Source of the DNA: an uncultured Bryobacteraceae bacterium
GTDB taxonomy: Bacteria > Acidobacteriota > Terriglobia > Bryobacterales > Bryobacteraceae
Assembly (NCBI GenBank): GCA_937924525.1
Contig: CALDSU010000001.1
Span: 372,001-436,000 of the forward strand
Length of the DNA stretch: 64,000 bases
Reading direction: 5' to 3'
Shown: piece after piece, positions 27,939 to 36,902 of the stretch
How the letters are laid out: every line of letters begins with the position of its first letter
Numbering within the stretch: position 1 is the stretch's first letter
Notes under the pieces: generated by a model
Database searches by the model: none
Seen by the model: only the letters and a program-made list of their open reading frames with translations
Told to the model about the DNA's origin: nothing
Program-made: the position numbers and the translations under genes

Positions 27939-28365
27939 TTCCGTCAGTCTAGCCTGCGGCGCCCAACCCCGGGCGCGGCAATCTGCGCCGCCCCTCCCTG
28001 TTCCCTGTCGGGAAGAGAGATGGCGGCTGCGACAATTTGCCGCAAGACAGCCGTACAGAAATCCCGTAAACTCATAGCCGGGAGAAGCCAACGGGCTTTT
28101 CCTTCATGCACCTTTAGGCAATCCTGAGACGGGCCGGTTCCGCGGGGTTCAACCTCCTCCTCAAGCCGAAGCGGAACCGGCCTTTGTGCGTTTTGGGAGC
28201 CCTCACATTCCGAAATCCCCTCCGCCCTGCCAGGTTCCGCTGCTTAAGGTTGCGCGGCAGCGCGGGAGCTCCGCTTGCGGAGTGCGATTTGTCCCTTGCG
28301 CGCGTCGTCGAGGGCGGCAGTGAGCACCCGCATCGACTCCAGCGGAGCGTGGAATCCGGGAAGCG
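27939..28365. other. Gene-free region between lpxB and the GNAT gene
   Basis: This 427-bp stretch has no convincing gene. It contains a GCGCCC/GGGCGC mini-hairpin near 27960, the 12-bp perfect hairpin at 28132-28182, and a short leftward frame around 28260-28350. That frame could encode about 29 residues starting MRVLTAALDDARKGQIAL, with only a poorly placed ribosome site. The frame may be a relic; coding is not supported. Confidence 0.4.
28132..28182 (+). terminator. Terminator-like hairpin or structured RNA end
   Basis: GGCCGGTTCCGC (28132-28143) pairs perfectly with GCGGAACCGGCC (28171-28182) across a 27-nt loop and is followed by TTTGTGCGTTTT. The T-rich side is on the plus strand, where no upstream gene is visible, so it may end an unannotated RNA. 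Confidence 0.4.
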
Positions 28366-29199
28366 TTAACCAAACTCCAAGCCCGCCAGGGCCCAGACGA
28401 GGCGCGCCGGCGCGCCGTAGTCCTCCAGCGGCGGGCCGCGGCGCATGCGCAGCAACCGACGCACAGGCTGGAAGCCAAGTTCGGCCGCCAGCGCAGCGGC
28501 CGGGGCGTGCTCAGGAGGCAGGTCCCAGAGCGCGGGTTCAGCCCCGTGGCGGCTGCGGAAATCGAAGGCCAGCCGGCGGGCGGTTTCCTCGCCGCGCGCG
28601 ACGCAGGGTCCGAAGTGACGCCAGCGGCGGCCAGGGCGATCGAGCGCGTAGCCGTCCGCGCCGCGGCAGCCTTCGCCGGCGGGGCGCAGCAGGCTGAGCA
28701 GGGTGGTGCGATCGGCGCCGAACGCCTCACGGTCGAGCGGCAGCAGATCGTCGATGGGTGGCGCCGGGCGCGGCGCCGGCGGCGGGGCGGCGCCGGGTTC
28801 GCCTTCCCGCGCCCAGCGTTCCACGAGGTACTCGCCGCGAAACCCCAGCCGCTCATAAAGCGGCCGGCCGGCGTCCGTCGCGTCCAGCTTGACGCAGGCG
28901 ACGCCGGCTTGCTCGAGATGGTCGAGCGCGCGGCGCATCAGGCGGGTGGCGAAGCCGCGCCCGCGAAACGGCTCACGGGTCAGCACCATGCCAATCCAGG
29001 CCAGACGCCCGCCGTAGCGGACTGCGGTGGTGGTGGCGGCCACTTCGCCGCCGCACTCCACGGCGAAGCACCCGGCCGGCTCCAGGGCCAGGAGCCTGAG
29101 CCAGTCGCTCGGTGTCTGGTTCCAACCGGCCTCGGTGGAAAGCCGCACTGCTTGCGGGAGATCGGCCGGCGTCAGCAGACGGATCCTTGCGTCAGGCAT
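28366..29199 (-). CDS. GNAT family N-acetyltransferase with extra C-terminal domain
   Basis: This 277-residue cytosolic acyl-CoA-dependent acetyltransferase has its GNAT core in the first 140 residues. It shows the acetyl-CoA loop REPFRGRGFATRLM (Q/R-x-x-G-x-G/A) and the closing YERLGFRGE. A Pro-rich linker leads to a second domain (PALWDLPPEHAPAAALAAEL then LGFQPVRRLLRM) typical of two-domain YitH-like acetyltransferases. The ATG at 29199 was preferred to a TTG two codons earlier. The acceptor is unknown. Confidence 0.85.
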   Translation of the reverse strand: MPDARIRLLTPADLPQAVRLSTEAGWNQTPSDWLRLLALEPAGCFAVECGGEVAATTTAVRYGGRLAWIGMVLTREPFRGRGFATRLMRRALDHLEQAGVACVKLDATDAGRPLYERLGFRGEYLVERWAREGEPGAAPPPAPRPAPPIDDLLPLDREAFGADRTTLLSLLRPAGEGCRGADGYALDRPGRRWRHFGPCVARGEETARRLAFDFRSRHGAEPALWDLPPEHAPAAALAAELGFQPVRRLLRMRRGPPLEDYGAPARLVWALAGLEFG

Positions 29200-29281
29200 G
29201 CGCAATTCCTATCTTGCGCCGGTTTTTTTGGCCGCAACAACCTTCCCCGTCCGATGAGCAGGAAGCAGGGAGGTCCTGATC

Positions 29282-32200
29282 GTGACCCGCCTTCGGTTCA
29301 TGGCGTTCGTCTTCTTCCTGTTGTTTGGTTTCCTGCCGGGTAGCCTCTGTGCGGCGGAGACGCCGGAGGAGTTGCTCTGGCCGCCGTCGGGAAAGGCGCC
29401 GGAGCAGGCAGCCCGCCCTGCGGACCCGGCGGGATTGACGGTGTTGCGGAGCCAGACTTGGCAAGTCAATAGGGCGGCTCTGCTCGGCCAGCCCGTGGTC
29501 TCCCTGGCGCCGTTCGCGGACCGCCGGTTCCGGGTGATCCGCACCCGCGTCAGTGAATCGGCCGACGGAAAGACGCTGTTGTGGTTCGGATCGCTGGCCG
29601 GGGAGCGGCCGGGCGGAGTGGTGCTCGCCGTGACGGGGGAGGTAATCTCGGGAAGCCTGCAACTGGCGACCGGGGAGTTCGTTGAGCTGCGGACCGCAGG
29701 TCCGGGCCTGGTCGAGGCGCGCGAGGTAGCGTTTGAAGAAACGTCATCGCCGGAAGACGTGCGCACGGTGAGCCTGCCCGCCACGCCGCCGCCCTTGAGC
29801 CATTCCGCGGGCACGGCTCAGATCGACGTCATGATCCTCTATACCGCGACGGCGCGGCAAGCCGCCGGGGGAGAGACGGCCATCCAGAACAAGATTCAGC
29901 TGGCGGTGGCGGAGATCAACCAGAGTTACCAAAACAGCGGCATCCCCATCGAGATGCGTTTGGTCCACGCCCGGGAAGTGGTTTACAACGAATCAAGCGG
30001 CATCGACCTGGCGCTGAGCCGGTTGACGGACAAAACGGACGGTGTCCTAGACGAGGCGCACACCTGGCGGAACCAGTACGGGGCCGACCTGGTGCAGTTG
30101 TGGATTCATGGCCCGGGCGCCGGCGGCGGAGTGGTTGGACTGGCGTGGCTGATGAGCCCGCCCTCGAGCTGGTTTTCCGAATATGGCTTCAGCGTCGTGG
30201 AATGGAACTTCGCTACCGGGCCCTACTTTACCTCGGGTCACGAATTCGGCCACAACCAGGGAGCGCACCACAACCGCGCGAACGCTGCCGGCGCCGGCGC
30301 GTACTCCTATTCGTACGGCTATCAGCTCAGCGGGGTCGCCTACCCGTTCCGAACCATCATGTCCTATGCGTGTCCCACGTACTGCCCGAAAATCAACTAC
30401 TGGTCGAATCCGGAGGTGCTCTACCAGAATCAGCCGATCGGCAAGCCGGCAGGGGACCCGGCATCGGCCGACAACCGGGCCACGCTGACCAACACCCGCA
30501 GCTACGTCGCAGCGTTTCGCGACGCGGCGCCTCCCCCCGCGCCGCAGCCGCCCGTTCCGGGCGCCCTGTCACCTTCCTCGGGCAGCGGCGCCGCGCAGAC
30601 CTTTGTGGCGACGTACACGGACGCCAACGGAGCGGCCGACATCGTGGGCGCATACCTGTTGGTGAACTCACAGATCCGGGCGGATCAAGGTTGCTTTCTC
30701 CACTACAGCCGCGCCGCCGGCACGTTTCAACTGCTCCACGACAGCGGCCAATGGTCTTCCCCCGCCGCCGCCGGATCCGGCACGCTGGCCAACTCCCGCT
30801 GCGTGTTGAACCTGGCCGGCGCCGGGGCGTCTGCCTCCGGAAACACGCTGACGGTGACCTTTCCGCTCACGTTCACCAGTCAGTTCGCCGGGGCGCAGAA
30901 TCTCTACCTGCTGGCGATTGACGCGAGCGGGCACAACAGCAACTGGTCGCTCAAGGGCGCCTGGACCGTGCCGGTTGGTCCTTCGCCGCCGATTCCGGGG
31001 ACGGTGACGCCCGCCTCCGGAACGGGCCTGTCCGCCTCCTTCTCGGCTACTTACTCCGACGCTAACGGCGCCACGGACATCGTCGGGGCGTACCTGATGG
31101 TTCATAGCCAGATCCGCCCCGACGGGGGCTGTTTCGTCTATTACCACCGGCCCGGCCACACCGTGTACCTGCTCAACGACGCGGGCACGTCCTGGTCGCC
31201 GGGTGTCCCGGCGGGCTCGGGCAGTCTGGCCAACGGCGCCTGCACGGTGAACACGGCAGCGCTGACCGCATCGACCAACGGCAACACGCTGACGGTGACA
31301 TTCCCGCTGGCATTCCAGGCGGCGTTTGCCGGAAGCAAAAACGTCTACCTGCTGGCGATCGATGCGGCGGGACACAACAGCAACTGGTCGGCCAAGGGGG
31401 GCTGGACGGTTCCGGCCGCGAATCAGCCGCCCGTGCCGGGCGCCATCTCCCCGGCCAGCGGAACCGGGACGGCTCAGACCTTCACCGCCACCTATTCGGA
31501 CGCGAATGGCGCGGCGGACATCGTGGGAGCGTACCTGCTGGTGCATTCCCAGATCCGGCCGGACGCCGGTTGTTTCGTCTATTACAATCGACCAGCGAAC
31601 ACGGTGCAGTTGGTCAACGACGCGGGCACGCTCTGGTCCGCGCCGGTCACGGCGGGCGCCGGATCGGTCGCCAACGGCTCTTGCTCGGTCAATGTCGCAG
31701 GGGTCAGCGCTTCCACGTCGGGCAATACCCTGACTTGGGTGGTTCCTTTGACATTCACGCCCACGTTTGGCGGCGAAAAGAATCTCTACCTGCTGGCGAT
31801 CGACGCCGCCGGCGCCAACAGCAACTGGTCGCTGAAAGGAAGCTGGACCGTGCCGTTCGGTCCCCGAACGCCGGCGCCGCAGTCGGTGTCGCCCAACTCG
31901 GGCGCCGGACTTGCGCAGACGTTCACGGCAACCTACTCCGACGCCAACGGCGCCACCGACATCGCCGGCGCCTATTTCCTGTTCCACTCGCAAATCCGGC
32001 CCGACGCCGGTTGCTTCGTCTACTACAACCGCGCCGCCAACACCGTGCAACTTGTCAACGACGCCGGGCTGCTCTGGTCCGCGCCCATTCCCGCGGGCTC
32101 CGGCACGCTGGCGAACTCGCAATGCGCCATCAGCGGCGTGGGCGTGTCCGGTTCGGCTGCCGGCGACACGCTCACCGTGACGCTGCCGGTGACGTTCTCT

Positions 32201-32299
32201 CCCACCTTCGCGGGAACAAAGAACATCTACCTCCTCGCCATCGACGCCAGCGGCGCCAACAGCAACTGGCACCTGAAGGGCGCCTGGGTGGTGCCGTAG
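29282..32299 (+). CDS. Secreted metzincin protease with four long tandem repeats
   Basis: A GTG start at 29282 follows GGGAGG. The 1005-residue protein has a signal peptide (FVFFLLFGFLPGSLCAA), a propeptide-like region and a reprolysin/M12B-like catalytic domain at about residues 185-415. The zinc motif HExxHxxGxxH reads HEFGHNQGAHH, with ligands H320, H324 and H330 and base E321. A Met-turn follows in IMSYACP. Residues 424 to the end are four repeats of 142-147 residues (30551-32296). An extracellular protease with surface- or glycan-binding repeats is the simplest reading. Confidence 0.85.
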   Translation: MTRLRFMAFVFFLLFGFLPGSLCAAETPEELLWPPSGKAPEQAARPADPAGLTVLRSQTWQVNRAALLGQPVVSLAPFADRRFRVIRTRVSESADGKTLLWFGSLAGERPGGVVLAVTGEVISGSLQLATGEFVELRTAGPGLVEAREVAFEETSSPEDVRTVSLPATPPPLSHSAGTAQIDVMILYTATARQAAGGETAIQNKIQLAVAEINQSYQNSGIPIEMRLVHAREVVYNESSGIDLALSRLTDKTDGVLDEAHTWRNQYGADLVQLWIHGPGAGGGVVGLAWLMSPPSSWFSEYGFSVVEWNFATGPYFTSGHEFGHNQGAHHNRANAAGAGAYSYSYGYQLSGVAYPFRTIMSYACPTYCPKINYWSNPEVLYQNQPIGKPAGDPASADNRATLTNTRSYVAAFRDAAPPPAPQPPVPGALSPSSGSGAAQTFVATYTDANGAADIVGAYLLVNSQIRADQGCFLHYSRAAGTFQLLHDSGQWSSPAAAGSGTLANSRCVLNLAGAGASASGNTLTVTFPLTFTSQFAGAQNLYLLAIDASGHNSNWSLKGAWTVPVGPSPPIPGTVTPASGTGLSASFSATYSDANGATDIVGAYLMVHSQIRPDGGCFVYYHRPGHTVYLLNDAGTSWSPGVPAGSGSLANGACTVNTAALTASTNGNTLTVTFPLAFQAAFAGSKNVYLLAIDAAGHNSNWSAKGGWTVPAANQPPVPGAISPASGTGTAQTFTATYSDANGAADIVGAYLLVHSQIRPDAGCFVYYNRPANTVQLVNDAGTLWSAPVTAGAGSVANGSCSVNVAGVSASTSGNTLTWVVPLTFTPTFGGEKNLYLLAIDAAGANSNWSLKGSWTVPFGPRTPAPQSVSPNSGAGLAQTFTATYSDANGATDIAGAYFLFHSQIRPDAGCFVYYNRAANTVQLVNDAGLLWSAPIPAGSGTLANSQCAISGVGVSGSAAGDTLTVTLPVTFSPTFAGTKNIYLLAIDASGANSNWHLKGAWVVP
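30551..32296 (+). repeat. Four tandem 146-residue repeats inside the metzincin gene
   Basis: Repeat starts are 30551, 30989, 31430 and 31871. Each unit runs from PxPGxxxPxSGxG through ATYxDANGAxDIVGAYLLV, SQIRPDxGCFVYY and TFPLTF to LYLLAIDAxGxNSNWSLKG and ends WTVP. Each unit holds two cysteines, one in GCF and one near the LANxxC segment, which may form a disulfide. The units look like beta-sandwich modules. I do not recognise a named family. Confidence 0.85.
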
Positions 32300-32342
32300 T
32301 ACTGGACTGTGCGGCCCTTCCTCATGCCCTCGCAGGACGATG

Positions 32343-32449
32343 CCTTAGTACCTTAGTCCTCCGGGTAGGGTGCCGTAGGTGATCCTTCTGCGCAGAACCT
32401 CCTAAAATTCCTATTCCAACTTCTGTACTAGTACGTCTACCCTGAGGAC
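32343..32449 (+). promoter_or_regulatory. Repeat-rich control region upstream of the DUF1800 gene
   Basis: The gap holds CCTTAGT twice in tandem (32343-32349 and 32351-32357). It also has a 13-bp inverted repeat matching at 12 of 13 positions (GTCCTCCGGGTAG 32356-32368, CTACCCTGAGGAC 32437-32449) and a perfect palindrome GTACTAGTAC (32425-32434). Together these look like operator sites or a structured leader. Confidence 0.45.
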
Positions 32450-32472
32450 CTGAGGAGCCACTACACGACCAC

Positions 32473-34584
32473 ATGCCACTGCACACCCTGTTGAGAGGAA
32501 TCGGGTGGTCGTTGCTGCTGGGCGGGAGTCTGGCGCACGGTGCGGTCACCGTGACGCTGACTCCGAGCAGCGCCACCCTGCGAGTCGGAAGCCAACAAAA
32601 GTTTGATGCCAAAGTAGACGGGGCGACAACCACTTACTCCCTTGTCTGGAGCGTAAACTCGATCGTGGGGGGAAACGCCACGCTGGGAACCATCGCCGGC
32701 GACGGGCTGTACACCACCCCCGCCGTTCCCAACTCCCCGGACAACAAGGTCACGGTACGGGTGCAGGTGATGCGCCCCCCGAAACCGCCGGAAACCGCGC
32801 CGGTGCAGATCGCCGCCAAGTCGGCGACCGTCTATTTGCAGAACCCGATGCCGGTGGTTTCGGCGCTGGTCCCGGCCGTCATCAAGCCCGGCCCGTACGT
32901 GTTGCGGATTCTGGGCAGCGGTTTCCTGCCGACCACCCGGCTGTACATCAACCAGAAGCTCACGGAATTCTCTTTTGTCTCGGGCGGGGAGTTGAGGGTG
33001 AGTGGGACCGCCACGGAACAACAGGTCGGAGACCTGCTGGTGGTGAAATTGACCAATCCCAGCCCGGGTTCGGCGACCTCCGCGTTGGCCCTCGCCGAAA
33101 TCCGGACGTTTGACCAGATGAAAACCACGGTTGCCGAGGCCCACCGGATGCTGCGTGTGGCCACGTGGGGGCCCTCTCCGGCGGCGATGGACCGTGTGCT
33201 CGCGTTGGGTGTTCCGGCCTGGCTGGACGAGCAATTCGCGCAGCCGCCCTCTTCGTTTCCGGACACCTTGCTGACGAAGCCGCTGGAATACACGCAGGAA
33301 TACGCTTACAAACTGGCGCTGGAGGGCCCGGATCAGCTCCGGCAGCGAGTGGCGTTCGCCTTGCACCAGATTTGGGTCGTCTCGGGCGTAGAGGTGGATT
33401 GCGCCGAAGCGTACATTCCTTACTACCGGATTCTTCTCAACCGGGCATTCGGCAACTACTACGAGTTGATGAAAGACATGGCGTTGAACGTGGCCATGGG
33501 CGAGTACCTCGACATGGTCAACAACGCGAAAGCGGCCAACGGCCGGCTTCCCAATGAGAACTGGGCGCGCGAGTTGATGCAACTGTTCACCATCGGTCTT
33601 GTCAAGCTGAACCTGGACGGGACTCCGGTGACGGACGCGGCGGGGAATCCCGTGCCCACCTACGGCCAGGAAGAGGTGATGGCGGTGACCCGGGCGTTCA
33701 CCGGCTGGACCTATCCGGACAAACGTCCGGGCAATCCCACGCGGTTCAATCCGGCCTATTACGTCGGACCGATGGAGCCGGTGCAGGACCTGCATGACAC
33801 CGGGGAAAAGATTCTGCTGGACGGCTACCGGCTGCCCGCCGGCCAGAGCGCGGAGAAGGACCTGGAGGATACGCTCCAGCACATTTTCCGGCACCCCAAC
33901 GTCGGCCCGTTCGTCAGCCGGCAGTTGATCCAGCGCCTTGTCACCAGCAATCCCAGCCCGGCTTATATCGGTCGGGTGGCGGCCGTGTTCAACAACAACG
34001 GGCAGGGAGTGCGGGGCGATCTGAAGGCGGTGGTGCGGGCGATTCTCACCGACCCGGCGGCTTCCAGCGCGACGATGAACGCGTCGCAGCGGGCGATCTT
34101 CGGCAAGCTGCAAGAGCCGGCCCTGTTCGTCGTGTCGATGTTGCGGGCGCTCAAGGCGCGGGTCACCGACCACCCCTTCGTGGCGGACCTTTCTTCGGAA
34201 ATGGGGCAGCGGGTGTTCTACTCGCCGAGCGTCTTCAACTACTTCTCTCCCAACTACCGGATTCCGGGCACGACGCTGTACGGGCCGGAGTTCCAGGTTC
34301 TCTCGGCGGCCACCGCGATGAATCGCGCCAACTTCGTCGCGACGCTGGTGACCGGCGGATTCGGCAGCAGTTGCAAGCTCGATCTGACCAGCCTCCGCGC
34401 GCTGGCTGACGAACCGCCTCTGTTGATCGACCGGGTCAACAGAATTCTCTTCGGCGGCAGGATGCCTAAGGCCTTGGCCGACCAGATTCTGCCGGCCGTC
34501 CAGAAGGCGCCCAGCCGGGACGAGAAAGTGCAGACCGCGCTCTACCTGGCGCTGGCTACCGGGCATTACCAGGTGGACAAGTAG
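32473..34584 (+). CDS. Exported DUF1800 protein with Ig-like and IPT/TIG-like domains
   Basis: The 703-residue protein has a signal peptide (GIGWSLLLGGSLAHGA). A bacterial Ig-like domain follows (TLTPSSATLRVGSQQKF, then TPAVPNSPDNKV), then an IPT/TIG-like domain (ALVPAVIKPGPYVLRILGSG). From about residue 210 comes a DUF1800 domain (RVAFALHQIWVVSG, LPNENWARELMQLFTIGL, TRAFTGWTYP, FNYFSPNYR). DUF1800 proteins are widespread in Planctomycetes and Acidobacteria, their activity is unknown, and they almost always sit next to a DUF1501 gene, as here. Confidence 0.88.
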   Translation: MPLHTLLRGIGWSLLLGGSLAHGAVTVTLTPSSATLRVGSQQKFDAKVDGATTTYSLVWSVNSIVGGNATLGTIAGDGLYTTPAVPNSPDNKVTVRVQVMRPPKPPETAPVQIAAKSATVYLQNPMPVVSALVPAVIKPGPYVLRILGSGFLPTTRLYINQKLTEFSFVSGGELRVSGTATEQQVGDLLVVKLTNPSPGSATSALALAEIRTFDQMKTTVAEAHRMLRVATWGPSPAAMDRVLALGVPAWLDEQFAQPPSSFPDTLLTKPLEYTQEYAYKLALEGPDQLRQRVAFALHQIWVVSGVEVDCAEAYIPYYRILLNRAFGNYYELMKDMALNVAMGEYLDMVNNAKAANGRLPNENWARELMQLFTIGLVKLNLDGTPVTDAAGNPVPTYGQEEVMAVTRAFTGWTYPDKRPGNPTRFNPAYYVGPMEPVQDLHDTGEKILLDGYRLPAGQSAEKDLEDTLQHIFRHPNVGPFVSRQLIQRLVTSNPSPAYIGRVAAVFNNNGQGVRGDLKAVVRAILTDPAASSATMNASQRAIFGKLQEPALFVVSMLRALKARVTDHPFVADLSSEMGQRVFYSPSVFNYFSPNYRIPGTTLYGPEFQVLSAATAMNRANFVATLVTGGFGSSCKLDLTSLRALADEPPLLIDRVNRILFGGRMPKALADQILPAVQKAPSRDEKVQTALYLALATGHYQVDK

Positions 34585-34605
34585 GGAACGAGGAGGACAG
34601 TCATC

Positions 34606-35949
34606 ATGCGAACGCGACGCGAATTCTTGAAGCAGTGCTGTACGCTGGGCGCCGCCGGCGCTTCGGTGAACCTGACGCGCCTGGGCCTGATCAGCGCGAA
34701 CGCGCAGAGCGCCAGCGGCTACCGGGCTTTGGTGTGCGTGTTCCTGTTTGGCGGCAACGACAGCAACAACACGCTGGTTCCCACCGACGCGGCGAATTAC
34801 CAGGATTACGTACGCGGGCGAGGGCCTCTGGCCTTGCCGGCCCAGTCGCTGCTGCCCGTCGCCGACCGGGCGGGACAGCGCACCTTCGGGCTGCACCCGC
34901 AGTTGGCGGGGCTTCATCAGCTTTATGGCGAAGGCCGGGTAGCGGCGGTTCTGAACGTGGGCATGCTGGTGCGGCCCACCACCAAGGAACTCATCCGCGC
35001 CCGGCAAGTGCCGCTGCCGCGCAATCTCTATTCTCATTCGGACCAGGTGCAGCAGTGGCAGACCTCGAACCCGCTCGGCGGCGGCTCCGGCTGGGGCGGC
35101 CGCGCCGCCGACCTGGTCCAGTTCATGAACTCCGCGTACGGGTTCCCCACCGGCATTTCGGTGAACGGCAATACGGCGTTCCTGAACGGCAACACCAGCC
35201 GCCCGCTCAACGTGAACCCGGGATCCCGGTTTGGCCTGGACGGCTTCGGCGACCCCGAAGCGGCCAAGGTGCGTCAGGCGGCGCTTCAGCAAATCCTGAC
35301 GTTCGACTCCGGCGCACAAATGATCGCCGCCGCCAATGGCATCCTGAACCAGGGCGTCGCCAACGCGCAGGCGATCAGCGACGCCATCAATGGAGGCACG
35401 CCCTTCGCCACGGCGTTCCCGAATACCGGCATCGGCAACCAGCTCCGCCAGGTGGCCCGCATCATCGCGGCGCGGAACAACCTCGGCATGAATCGGCAGA
35501 TCTTCTTCTGCGGCATGGGCGGCTATGACAACCACAACGACCTGCTGCCGAGCCAGACGAACCTGTTCGGGCTACTGGCGCCCGCCCTCACCGCGTTCTA
35601 CCGCGCCACCGAGGAGTTGGGCGTGGCCCAGTCCGTGACCACGTTCACGGAGTCCGAGTTCAACCGCACATTCAACAGCAACACCGGCCTGGGCTCAGAC
35701 CACGCCTGGGGCGGCCATCACTTCGTGATTGGCGGAGCGGTTCGCCGGGATATCTACGGCAGGCTGCCCGTGCTGCACTTGCAGGGTCCGGACGACGCCG
35801 GCGACCGGGGACTCTGGATTCCGACGATCTCGCTCGACCAGTACGCCGCGACCCTGGCGAAGTGGTTCGGGGTGCAACCGATGGACCTCAATACGATCTT
35901 CCCGAACCTGACGAACTTCTCAACGCCCGATCTCGGTTTCTTGTCCTGA
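34606..35949 (+). CDS. Tat-exported DUF1501 protein
   Basis: The 447-residue protein starts with a twin-arginine signal (MRTRREFLKQCCTLGAAG). The DUF1501 body resembles the sulfatase/alkaline phosphatase fold: VCVFLFGGNDSNNTLVP near residue 45, GMGGYDNHNDLLPSQ, and TTFTESEFNRTFNSN with GSDHAWGGHHFVIGG near the C-terminus. Asp and His residues in these segments could bind metal, but activity is not established. GAGGAGGACAG precedes the ATG, 21 bp after the DUF1800 stop, so the two genes form an operon. Confidence 0.9.
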   Translation: MRTRREFLKQCCTLGAAGASVNLTRLGLISANAQSASGYRALVCVFLFGGNDSNNTLVPTDAANYQDYVRGRGPLALPAQSLLPVADRAGQRTFGLHPQLAGLHQLYGEGRVAAVLNVGMLVRPTTKELIRARQVPLPRNLYSHSDQVQQWQTSNPLGGGSGWGGRAADLVQFMNSAYGFPTGISVNGNTAFLNGNTSRPLNVNPGSRFGLDGFGDPEAAKVRQAALQQILTFDSGAQMIAAANGILNQGVANAQAISDAINGGTPFATAFPNTGIGNQLRQVARIIAARNNLGMNRQIFFCGMGGYDNHNDLLPSQTNLFGLLAPALTAFYRATEELGVAQSVTTFTESEFNRTFNSNTGLGSDHAWGGHHFVIGGAVRRDIYGRLPVLHLQGPDDAGDRGLWIPTISLDQYAATLAKWFGVQPMDLNTIFPNLTNFSTPDLGFLS

Positions 35950-35974
35950 GCCGACCGGCTGACGGAACGCGTGC

Positions 35975-36020
35975 GCCGCCGCGGGGGAGGGCCCTGTTCG
36001 CCCCCGCGGCGGCAGTCTCC
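35975..36020 (+). terminator. Strong hairpin after the DUF1501 gene
   Basis: GCCGCCGCGGGGG (35975-35987) pairs perfectly with CCCCCGCGGCGGC (36001-36013), a 13-bp stem with a 13-nt loop. Only a weak pyrimidine stretch (AGTCTCCTTTCG) follows, so termination is likely but not classical. Confidence 0.6.
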
Positions 36021-36072
36021 TTTCGTATGCACGCCGGGCCCGCACGGCGCGTCATAGAATGAGAGAAAAGCC

Positions 36073-36549
36073 ATGTCGATTCTTGCCCGTTCGCTCCGCC
36101 GACAGCGCGGCTTCTCCCTGATCGAGCTGCTGATCGTCATCGCCATCATCCTGATCATCGCGGCCATGGCCCTCCCGCGGCTGAACAAGGCGCGCATGCA
36201 GGCCCAGGAAACGGGCGCGATCAAGGCCATCACCACGATCCATACCGCGCAGGCTCAGTACTACTCTCAATTCGGCCGCTATGCGCAGACGCTGCAGGAG
36301 CTGGGACCGCCCGCCAGCGGCAACCCAGGTCCGAATGGCGCAGACCTGATCTCTGAGGATCTCGCCCAGGGCGAAAAGGGCGGTTACAAGTTCCGCCTGC
36401 AAGGTGACCCCACCGGTTACACCATCAACGCCGATCCCGTGGCTTTCAACAACACCGGAGGCCGGACGTTCTTCTCCGATCAATCGCTCACTATTCGCCA
36501 GAATTTCACCAACGAACCCGCCACCGCGCAAAGCCCGGAGATCAAGTAG
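36073..36549 (+). CDS. Type IV pilin-like (prepilin) protein
   Basis: This 158-residue protein has a class III signal: a basic leader RRQRG, then FSLIELLIVIAIILIIAAMA, cleaved after Gly by prepilin peptidase and N-methylated at Phe. Glu5 of the mature form is present. The C-terminal globular part (ITTIHTAQAQYYSQFGRYA, FRLQGDPTGYTINADP) resembles major pilins and pseudopilins of acidobacteria. No pilus assembly genes are nearby, so this may be an orphan pilin using machinery encoded elsewhere. Confidence 0.88.
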   Translation: MSILARSLRRQRGFSLIELLIVIAIILIIAAMALPRLNKARMQAQETGAIKAITTIHTAQAQYYSQFGRYAQTLQELGPPASGNPGPNGADLISEDLAQGEKGGYKFRLQGDPTGYTINADPVAFNNTGGRTFFSDQSLTIRQNFTNEPATAQSPEIK

Positions 36550-36902
36550 AGCCCAGCCGTCCTCGGATCAGCCTGCTGAACGCGCGAGCCCCGGTTCTCG
36601 CTTGGGACCGCCAGAGCAGTCAGGGTGCGTTTTGCCGCGTCCTGTCGCATCTGCCTGAATTCACAGCCTGAATCTCACGGCCGTCCAGATGACGGGGGCG
36701 GTTGGATACCGCCGCGAAACACTTTTGATCTCGTCTGATGCTATCGCACAACTGGGACGCGATCTAAATGGATTCGCATTGACGAATCCCTCCTGAAGGC
36801 CTGGGCGCGACGAGTTCTTGAGGTAAAGCGGGCGGTCGGCTCCGCTTTGGCATGGGAAGAACTGATCGAGGCGCAAGCGTAGCTGTGTTACGTTGACGGG
36901 TT
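36550..36902. other. Gene-free region before purH
   Basis: About 350 bp hold no supported gene. A start-less open stretch at 36739-36882 on the plus strand reads IRIDESLLKAWARRVLEV, then ALAWEELIEAQA before TAG. It has no start codon or ribosome site and may be a relic. No clear purH promoter or purine riboswitch was recognised. Confidence 0.4.

Noticed and set aside
28132-28182. tRNA or 6S RNA at the hairpin region
   Set aside because: GGTTCAA resembles a T-loop, but no acceptor stem, anticodon arm or CCA fits, and the 6S bubble could not be recognised.
28256-28350. Small leftward frame beginning MRVLTAALDDARKG
   Set aside because: About 29 codons, ribosome site too close to the start and no recognised family; kept only as a note in the gap entry.
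32461-35535. 1024-codon minus-strand open frame under the DUF1800 and DUF1501 genes
   Set aside because: It mirrors the two recognised genes and shows no domain or signal peptide.
36739-36882. Start-less open stretch before purH reading WIRIDESLLKAWARR
   Set aside because: No start codon or ribosome site, and too short to call; could be a relic.
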